Below are positions 14,143 to 19,308 of a stretch of DNA of 19,308 nt, one piece after another. A program made the translations under genes and the position numbers. Source of the DNA: ARK-14 sp002899805 (GTDB lineage Archaea; Thermoproteota; Thermoprotei_A; Sulfolobales; Fervidicoccaceae); contig JBAMMC010000032.1 of assembly GCA_039793985.1 (NCBI GenBank), positions 1 to 19,308 of the forward strand, written 5' to 3'. Under the pieces are notes generated by a model, which was given only the letters and a program-made list of their open reading frames with translations, made no database searches and had not been told where the DNA came from. Every line of letters begins with the position of its first letter. The first letter of the stretch is position 1.

Positions 14143-15060
14143 TTGAGAAAATCCTCAGTTCTGAGAAACATGCTCAAAGAGCCTGGAATAATTGTCATGC
14201 CTGGCGCCTACGATGCTTTGAGCGCAAAAATAATCGAGACGGTTGGATTCAAAACAATAATCCACACAGGATACGGGACAGCAGCATCACTGCTCGGCAT
14301 GCCGGATATAGGGCTAGTTAGCTTCGCCGAGATGGTAGGAAGGGTCGCTTCGATAGCTAGGGCTGTGAAAATACCCGTAGTAGGGGATGCAGATACGGGT
14401 TACGGGAACCCGATCAATGCCTACAGAACAGTTAAGGAGTACATTTGGGCTGGTGCTGCGGGACTCTTCATGGAAGATCAGGTCTGGCCAAAGAGATGTG
14501 GACACATGTTTGGAAAGCTCGTAGTCGATAGAGAAGAAATGGTTGGTAAGATCGCAGCAGCTGTAGATGCGAGAAAGGAGGAAGACCCGGACTTCATAGT
14601 TGGCGCGAGGACAGATGCGATAGCGGTTAATGGGATAGACGATGCCATAGAGAGGGCGGAAGAGTATAGGAAGGCGGGAGCCGACTTCATTTTCATCGAG
14701 GCATTCGAAGATGTAGACCAGATGAAGAGGGCCGTTAAGGAGGTGAAGGCCCCCCTCATGCTGAACTTGATAGAAGGAGGCAGGACTCCACTCGTATCTG
14801 TCAAAGAGGCCGAAGAGATGGGATTCAAGATAGTAATATTTCCACTGACGGCGCTCTATTCGGCGGCGAAGGCGATGAGAGAGACTTTGACTTTGTTGAA
14901 AGAAAAGGGCTCCGCTCAGGAATATCTGGACAAACTACTGGCGTTCTCCGAGTTTGCTAAGCTTGTGGAGATCGAGAGGTTCAAGCAAATGGAAGACAAG
15001 TATCTGCCCAAAAAGATGCTTGAGCTGATGTATAGCAAGGGACCCGGGAGGATAGTATAG
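14143..15060 (+). CDS. isocitrate lyase/PEP mutase family lyase (PrpB or dimethylmalate-lyase-like)
   Basis: It probably cleaves a C-C bond in a substituted malate or isocitrate. The 305-residue TIM-barrel protein has MPGAYDALSA near the start, GDADTGYGN with the magnesium-binding aspartates, and EDQVWPKRCGHM with the catalytic Cys (residue 119) in KRCGH. That Cys separates true lyases (isocitrate, 2-methylisocitrate, 2,3-dimethylmalate) from the oxaloacetate decarboxylases of the superfamily. The order with a LeuCD-like hydro-lyase and a symporter points to dimethylmalate- or methylisocitrate-type chemistry; the exact substrate cannot be read from the sequence. The TTG at 14143 is preferred over the GTG at 14134 because GAGGTG (14131-14136) stands 6 nt before it. 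It is first in a five-gene operon. Confidence 0.88.
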   Translation: MRKSSVLRNMLKEPGIIVMPGAYDALSAKIIETVGFKTIIHTGYGTAASLLGMPDIGLVSFAEMVGRVASIARAVKIPVVGDADTGYGNPINAYRTVKEYIWAGAAGLFMEDQVWPKRCGHMFGKLVVDREEMVGKIAAAVDARKEEDPDFIVGARTDAIAVNGIDDAIERAEEYRKAGADFIFIEAFEDVDQMKRAVKEVKAPLMLNLIEGGRTPLVSVKEAEEMGFKIVIFPLTALYSAAKAMRETLTLLKEKGSAQEYLDKLLAFSEFAKLVEIERFKQMEDKYLPKKMLELMYSKGPGRIV

Positions 15061-15069
15061 GTGGTTTCC

Positions 15070-15279
15070 ATGAAACTCTCTGTGGGCAAACTGCTCGTGC
15101 TTTTAGTCCTACTCTACGTTATATTCGCCACTCCTTGGTATATTCCAAAAGTCGTAAAGCCATTGGTCTTTGGAATTCCTCTTTGGGTCATGGCGACGAT
15201 CGCCATAATCTTGGTCCTAGGCTACGGTCTGATCTACATGTTCGCATTGAAGATTGAGAGGGAGGTAGAAGGTGATTAA
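15070..15279 (+). CDS. DUF3311-like small symporter subunit
   Basis: This 69-residue protein has two hydrophobic helices (about 8-27 and 35-60) joined by ATPWYIPKVVKPLVFGIP, a pattern of DUF3311 proteins encoded just before sodium/solute symporters such as the MctP type. It is likely an accessory subunit of the next gene's transporter in the cell membrane. The ATG at 15070 is preferred over the GTG at 15061 because AGGTGG (15059-15064), overlapping the lyase stop, is 5 nt before it. Its end overlaps the symporter start by 8 bp. Confidence 0.8.
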   Translation: MKLSVGKLLVLLVLLYVIFATPWYIPKVVKPLVFGIPLWVMATIAIILVLGYGLIYMFALKIEREVEGD

Positions 15280-16756
15280 AGAGTTCAGTTGGGGGATCGA
15301 TCTTCCTATCCTGGTAATCGTTTATATCCTCATCATAATATACATCGGCTACTACTCCTACAGAAAGAGGATAGGCGTCAGCACGAAGGATTTCTTCACC
15401 GCAAGCAAGACACTTGGATACATAGTTTTAGGCTTCGCGCTCTTCGCCACCATCGCGAGCGGGAACACCTTTTTGGGATATGCAGGACAGGCATACAGAT
15501 CCGGAGGCTACTCCTTCCTGGTCGTCCCCGCCTTCTACGTCTCCATACTCATCGGTTTCCTGCTCCTCGGAGCCAAAGCGATAAACCTATCCAACAAGAG
15601 GGGCTACATAACACCTGGGGACTACCTCAAAGAAAGGTTCGGATCAACTGGGCTCATGGTCTTCCTCTTGATCTTGATGTTCTGGGCAACCTTCGTGCAA
15701 TTCTTCGAACAGTCCATAGCAATGGGATACATAGGTGAGGTAACATCTGGTGGCTACCTCTCCTACGCAGTTTCAGCGGCTATTTTCACCGCATCAGTTG
15801 TCATTCTCATGTTGCTTGGAGGCTTCAGGGGAACTGCTCTAGCTAACTTCATAATGGGAATAGTCATGGTCGTCGCCATGTTAGGGGCCGTATTCGGTAT
15901 AATACCCATTCTAGGCGGAGCTAAGCTCCTAGGAAGCGCAGTCAACATGACCAACGTCAAGGTGGTCTTGGCAGAGACTCCGCAAACATACCTGGGATGG
16001 GTGAGTACAATCCTATTGATATTGTTCGGAGTTGTATCATACTTCCAGGTATGGAACTTCATAATAGCGAACAAGGATTTTAAGAGCCTGAGGGAGCAAT
16101 ATAAGTTCACCCCCCTCATATACACAATAATCCCAGCGATTTTCGTCCTTCTCGGGGTAATAGGGCTGATCCTCTTCCCAGGTCTCTCCAAAGCTGAGTC
16201 AGAGAGGGTACAGATCTACATAATCAATGAAGCTGCCAGCAGATCCGCATTGGGCTACGCACTCGGCGAGCTAATACTCTTGGGGATTGTCGCTGCTACT
16301 CTCTCCACAGCGGCATCCGTCATCTTCTCCCTAGCGATGGTTCTCGCGAAGGACTTCTATGTGAAGTTGTTTAACCCAAAGGCAGAAGAAGGAAAGGTCG
16401 TGAATGTAAGCAAAGTCATAATGGTGCTGCTTGGAATCTTCGCATATATAATAGTAATGACGCCCAAGTTGACGCTCTGGGAATGGGTTGTCCTCAAATT
16501 TCAAGTTGGGCTCCAGGCTGTTCCTCCGTTACTGTTGAGCCTCTACATACCTTGGGTGAACTCGAAGGGCGCCTGGGCGGGCTCGATCGTCGGCTTCCTG
16601 ATAGTTCTCGGGAGCTACCTCACCGGCTTCCTAAAAATCTACAACTTCGACATGGGAGTCCTAGGGTTTTTCATAAATGTCCTCATAGTCCTACTGGTCA
16701 GCTATGTCACTAAGAAACCGGAAGAAACAGCGAGGGCGGCCGAGATACTAGCTTAG
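15272..16756 (+). CDS. sodium:solute symporter (SSS family)
   Basis: It is a secondary transporter of about 13 helices, 494 residues, the usual length for the SSS family (LeuT fold). The first helix (LPILVIVYILIIIYIGYYSY) is followed by the family's STKDFFTASKTLGYIVLGFALFA start of the core (helices 2 and 3, split by GNTFLGYAGQAYRSGG). A DUF3311 partner and an operon of acid-processing enzymes suggest a carboxylate substrate taken up with sodium; monocarboxylate, citrate-like and dicarboxylate acids are all possible. GGAGGT at 15261-15266 supports the GTG start at 15272. It ends in TAG, which overlaps the SD site of the next gene. Confidence 0.9.
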   Translation: MIKEFSWGIDLPILVIVYILIIIYIGYYSYRKRIGVSTKDFFTASKTLGYIVLGFALFATIASGNTFLGYAGQAYRSGGYSFLVVPAFYVSILIGFLLLGAKAINLSNKRGYITPGDYLKERFGSTGLMVFLLILMFWATFVQFFEQSIAMGYIGEVTSGGYLSYAVSAAIFTASVVILMLLGGFRGTALANFIMGIVMVVAMLGAVFGIIPILGGAKLLGSAVNMTNVKVVLAETPQTYLGWVSTILLILFGVVSYFQVWNFIIANKDFKSLREQYKFTPLIYTIIPAIFVLLGVIGLILFPGLSKAESERVQIYIINEAASRSALGYALGELILLGIVAATLSTAASVIFSLAMVLAKDFYVKLFNPKAEEGKVVNVSKVIMVLLGIFAYIIVMTPKLTLWEWVVLKFQVGLQAVPPLLLSLYIPWVNSKGAWAGSIVGFLIVLGSYLTGFLKIYNFDMGVLGFFINVLIVLLVSYVTKKPEETARAAEILA

Positions 16757-16765
16757 GTGAGCAGA

Positions 16766-18028
16766 ATGGAGTCGCTAACTGCTAAGCTGCTTGCCAGAGC
16801 CTCGGGAAAAGATAAGGTGGAAGTCGGGGAGACAGTAGTAGCCAATGTCAATAAGGTTGTCATCCACGACGTCACGGGCTCCATAACTCTGGATGTGATC
16901 GAAGAGATCAAGCGCCCCATAGAAAACCCAGATAAGCTCTACGTTTTTTTGGATCACTACAGCCCCCCTCCTTCTCCACAGGCGGCGAACATCCACAGTA
17001 GGTTCAGGGCCTTTAAGAAGAATTATCCTCAGCTGAAATTTTTCGATGTGGGGGAGGGAGTCTGCCACCAAGTCATGGTCGAAGGTAACGTGGGTCCGGG
17101 GGAAGTGGTGGTGGGGGCAGACTCCCATACGACGACCTATGGCGCTCTGGCCGCTTTCTCTACGGGAGTGGGGTCGACAGAAGCAGCATACGCGATAATG
17201 ACTGGAAGGCTTTGGTTCAAGGTTCCTGAGCCCATGTTCATTGAGGTAGAAGGTTCGCTGAAGAAAATCCTGTCTGGAAAGGACGTTATACTGGAAATCT
17301 TGAGGATGATAGGACAGGATGGAGCAAACTACAAAGCTATGGAATTTTTCGGTCCCGGGCTGAAGTCCTTGAAGATGAGTGATAGGCTCACCATAGCCAA
17401 CATGAGCGTAGAGGGAGGGGCGAAGAATGCGATTTTCCCCGCTGATGAAGTCTTGATCAGTTACATGGAGAAGTTCACATATAGCTTGGGGCCGAGGGAG
17501 CTCGCAGAGCTGAAATCACACGATGGAGAGATGAACCCCGATCTAACTATAGATTTGAGCGCATTGGAGCCAATGGTAGCGAAGCCACACAGTCCCGCCA
17601 ATGGGGTACCCGTAGGTGATGTGGAGGGTATAGATATACATGCTGCCTTCATAGGGTCATGCACCAACGGAAGGTATGAAGACTTTCTCATAGCCGCCGA
17701 GATATTGAAGGGGAAGAGGATCTCCAGAGATGTCAGGTTGATAATAACTCCGGCATCGAAGAAAGTGCTTACTGAAATGTTGGAAAGCGGCATTGCTAAG
17801 ATCTTGCTGGACGCGGGGGCTGTAATAACACCTCCCAGCTGCGGAGCCTGCTTTGGTGGACACCTCGGGGTCGTGGGAGACAGCGAAGTCATAATATCCA
17901 GCTCCAACAGGAACTTCGTTGGGAGGATGGGTTCCCCAAAAGCCAAGATATACCTTGCCTCTCCAGCTACCGTAGCTGCCTCGGCTCTGGAGGGGCATAT
18001 CGCTGACCCAAGGCGTCATCTGAGGTGA
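16766..18028 (+). CDS. LeuC-type hydro-lyase large subunit (aconitase superfamily)
   Basis: It holds the [4Fe-4S] cluster of a two-subunit dehydratase/isomerase. The 420 residues match archaeal LeuC/HacA length. GADSHTTTYGALAAFSTGVGS is the conserved substrate-binding stretch, and the cluster cysteines are Cys299 (GSCTNG) and Cys359/Cys362 (PSCGAC). The family covers 3-isopropylmalate dehydratase, homoaconitase, citraconate/methylmalate and dimethylmaleate hydratases. No leuA or leuB lies nearby, while a Cys-containing PrpB-type lyase and a transporter do, so leucine synthesis is not the obvious role. The ATG at 16766 is chosen over GTG 16757 because AGGTGA (16755-16760), overlapping the symporter stop, is 5 nt upstream. 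It overlaps the SD site of the small-subunit gene. Confidence 0.9.
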   Translation: MESLTAKLLARASGKDKVEVGETVVANVNKVVIHDVTGSITLDVIEEIKRPIENPDKLYVFLDHYSPPPSPQAANIHSRFRAFKKNYPQLKFFDVGEGVCHQVMVEGNVGPGEVVVGADSHTTTYGALAAFSTGVGSTEAAYAIMTGRLWFKVPEPMFIEVEGSLKKILSGKDVILEILRMIGQDGANYKAMEFFGPGLKSLKMSDRLTIANMSVEGGAKNAIFPADEVLISYMEKFTYSLGPRELAELKSHDGEMNPDLTIDLSALEPMVAKPHSPANGVPVGDVEGIDIHAAFIGSCTNGRYEDFLIAAEILKGKRISRDVRLIITPASKKVLTEMLESGIAKILLDAGAVITPPSCGACFGGHLGVVGDSEVIISSSNRNFVGRMGSPKAKIYLASPATVAASALEGHIADPRRHLR

Positions 18029-18033
18029 GAGGT

Positions 18034-18534
18034 GTGGTTCTCAAATACATCAAAGGCATAGTCTTGAAGGTTGGGGACAACATAGATACGGATGCTATAA
18101 TACCCGGGAAATACCTCACGCTGACAGATCCCGGTGAGCTCGGCAGGCACGCTCTAGAAGTTTTAGATCCCAGCATTCCGAGCTTACTCAAGGAGAGGCA
18201 GATAATAGTGGCTGGTAGGAACTTCGGCTGCGGGTCCAGCAGGGAGCACGCGGTCCTCGCTCTAATGGGTGCCGGCGTCAAGGCGATAATAGCTGAGTCA
18301 TTTGCTAGGATCTTCTACAGGAACTCAATAAACAGAGGGCTTCTAGCTATAGAATTGTCCGGAGCTCCAAGCGTGATTTCCGATGGCGATGAAGTGCTCA
18401 TTGACCTCGAAAAGAGCGTGGTAACAACTGTGGGAGGAAAAGAGCTTCGCTTTAAACCTTTGCCCAGGGAAGTGATAGAGATAATAGAAGCTGGAGGTTT
18501 GATAGAAAGGCTGAAGAAAGAGCTCGTCTCCTAA
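18034..18534 (+). CDS. LeuD-type hydro-lyase small subunit (swivelling domain)
   Basis: It is the partner of the preceding large subunit; together they form the active dehydratase. The 166 residues have DNIDTDAIIPGKYL at the start, then the conserved FGCGSSREH (64-72) and ESFARIFYRNSINRG. The specificity loop reads YLTL (27-30). Isopropylmalate isomerases usually have YLVY or YLVM there and homoaconitases YLRT, so the loop does not assign the enzyme to either class. The start is taken as GTG 18034, with GAGGTGA (18022-18028) 5 nt upstream; an in-frame GTG at 18025 would add three residues. A six-T run just after the stop ends the operon. Confidence 0.88.
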   Translation: MVLKYIKGIVLKVGDNIDTDAIIPGKYLTLTDPGELGRHALEVLDPSIPSLLKERQIIVAGRNFGCGSSREHAVLALMGAGVKAIIAESFARIFYRNSINRGLLAIELSGAPSVISDGDEVLIDLEKSVVTTVGGKELRFKPLPREVIEIIEAGGLIERLKKELVS

Positions 18535-18536
18535 AC

Positions 18537-18542
18537 TTTTTT
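18537..18542 (+). terminator. oligo-T terminator of the lyase/transport/hydro-lyase operon
   Basis: Six T residues start two bases after the TAA stop of the LeuD-type gene. Confidence 0.5.
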
Positions 18543-18689
18543 CCAGTTTATATCAGCAGGTTCCATTTAGGAAAAATCTTTGGTCTTCAAAAGGGAGGAG
18601 GATCTTCCTAGTAATTATAAAAAGTGCATAGTGAAGAGTTTTCCGGAGAAAATCTCTGAACATCATGAAGAAAGGAGCTCGGCTGTAAA

Positions 18690-18697
18690 TTAATAAA
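18690..18697 (+). promoter_or_regulatory. TATA box upstream of kdpA
   Basis: TTAATAAA is centred near 18693.5 and predicts a transcript start near 18720, leaving a leader of about 72 nt before kdpA. The gap from 18543 to 18689 shows no gene. Confidence 0.4.
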
Positions 18698-18723
18698 GGT
18701 GTCGCACAATATTTTCCAAGTTC

Positions 18724-18795
18724 ATGGGAATACTGGGATGTAGCTCTGTTTGGCATAGCGGCAAACTCAAAGCTATCAGAGGTGCTTCTGGATGA
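18724..18795 (+). CDS. possible 23-codon leader ORF overlapping kdpA
   Basis: An ATG four bases after the predicted transcript start opens a 23-codon frame (MGILGCSS at its start) that ends in TGA at 18793-18795, overlapping the kdpA ATG as ATGA. It has no resemblance I recognise and could be chance; the position would allow translational coupling to kdpA. The KdpF subunit is hydrophobic and this peptide is not, so it is not KdpF. Confidence 0.2.
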   Translation: MGILGCSSVWHSGKLKAIRGASG

Positions 18796-19308
18796 TCCAG
18801 GTATTGATATCATACTGGCTCGCCATCTTCATCGCCGTGTCATTGCTAGGGTACGAGCTCAGTAGGCTCTTGAAGAAGATGGTATTGGAATGGAACTTCG
18901 AACCTCCAAAACTCTTGAAGAAAGTTTTCGATGTGCTCGACATCATCGGGCTGGGATCCTCCTCGGAGAAGTCCTTCCTCAAATACATCGCCGATGCCTT
19001 CCTGCTCAACTTCATTTTAATAGCCATAGACACGATTATGCTCATGAAGCAGAGCCTGTTCTTTGGGGGACCCGATCTCCCTTGGGACTTGGCTTTGAAC
19101 ACGGCAGTTTCATTTGTCACGAACACGAACCTGCAGCACTACGCTGGGGAGATATCCCTCACGAATATGGCCCAGTGCGTTGTCATAGGGACAACGATGT
19201 TCATAGCTCCTGCGACTGGAATAGCCGTTTCCTTGGCTTTCATGCGATCCCTCAAGGGGCTCCAGGCCGGCAATTTCTACCGAGACCTGGTCATGGTCAC
19301 CTTTTTCC
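18792..19308 (+). CDS. kdpA: potassium-transporting ATPase subunit A, N-terminal part
   Basis: It is the channel-like subunit of the high-affinity KdpFABC potassium pump. 172 codons are visible and the gene runs off the right edge; full KdpA is about 560 residues. The first helix (IQVLISYWLAIFIAVSLLG) and a longer cytoplasmic stretch lead to WDLALNTAVSFVTNTNLQHYAGE (97-119, shown in two pieces in the family as the first selectivity-filter region), then ATGIAVSLAFMRSLKG and GNFYRDL. The usual TNTNWQ is TNTNLQ here, a small change next to the filter. GAGGTG (18779-18784) lies 7 nt before the ATG. kdpB and kdpC would be expected downstream. Confidence 0.92.
   Translation, partial: MIQVLISYWLAIFIAVSLLGYELSRLLKKMVLEWNFEPPKLLKKVFDVLDIIGLGSSSEKSFLKYIADAFLLNFILIAIDTIMLMKQSLFFGGPDLPWDLALNTAVSFVTNTNLQHYAGEISLTNMAQCVVIGTTMFIAPATGIAVSLAFMRSLKGLQAGNFYRDLVMVTFF

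Noticed and set aside
16766..18534. Leucine biosynthesis leuC-leuD
   Set aside because: No leuA or leuB is adjacent. The pair is cotranscribed with a lyase and a transporter, and the specificity loop is atypical. The leucine role is not excluded but is not supported by the context.
18553..18813. 86-codon minus-strand frame before kdpA
   Set aside because: It overlaps the kdpA start and promoter and the operon terminator, and shows no family features.
1..19308. tRNA genes, CRISPR arrays or insertion sequences
   Set aside because: No T-loop-like GGTTCRAATC block with a matching acceptor stem, no regularly spaced repeats, and no transposase or terminal inverted repeats were found by eye on either strand.

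Overview
This window reads as archaeal chromosome, probably from a thermophile on the TACK side of the archaea (Korarchaeota or Thermoproteota); that placement is an inference. The signs are AT-rich TATA boxes about 26 bp upstream of starts, several near-leaderless starts, many TTG and GTG starts with GGTG-type Shine-Dalgarno (SD) sites, and AGA/AGG-rich arginine codons. The proteins agree: a short PurA, the archaeal formate-dependent PurP, a class III (prepilin) signal peptide, FlaI/FlaJ-type pilus proteins, an HTH_10 (Bat-type) regulator, and GMP synthase as one fused chain.

Layout. Positions 171-980 hold an unrecognised membrane protein. Positions 1109-6374 are purine metabolism: guaA on the minus strand, then divergent purA-purB-purP. 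purP is interrupted by an in-frame TAG, and an SD site and ATG follow at once. A nitroreductase (6371-7099, minus) overlaps the purP end. Positions 7315-11140 (minus) are a type IV pilus-like locus: a small two-helix protein resembling VirB2/TrbC-type pilins, a class III pilin, a FlaI-like ATPase and a FlaJ-like membrane protein. A short-chain dehydrogenase follows (11290-12066, minus).

Positions 12067-13360 are AT-rich and degraded. They contain a badly frameshifted metallo-beta-lactamase-fold pseudogene whose zinc motifs are still readable but scattered over three frames.

Positions 13361-18534 are a regulated catabolic unit. A Bat-type regulator is divergent from an operon of a PrpB/dimethylmalate-lyase-like enzyme, a DUF3311 small subunit, a sodium/solute symporter and a LeuC/LeuD-type hydro-lyase pair, with a perfect palindrome between regulator and operon. 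The layout suggests uptake of a branched dicarboxylate, its hydration or isomerisation by the LeuCD-like enzyme, and C-C cleavage by the lyase. The gene types match the last steps of bacterial nicotinate fermentation (DmdAB plus dimethylmalate lyase).

The window ends inside kdpA (potassium uptake), of which 172 residues are visible. No tRNA, rRNA, CRISPR array or insertion sequence was seen.
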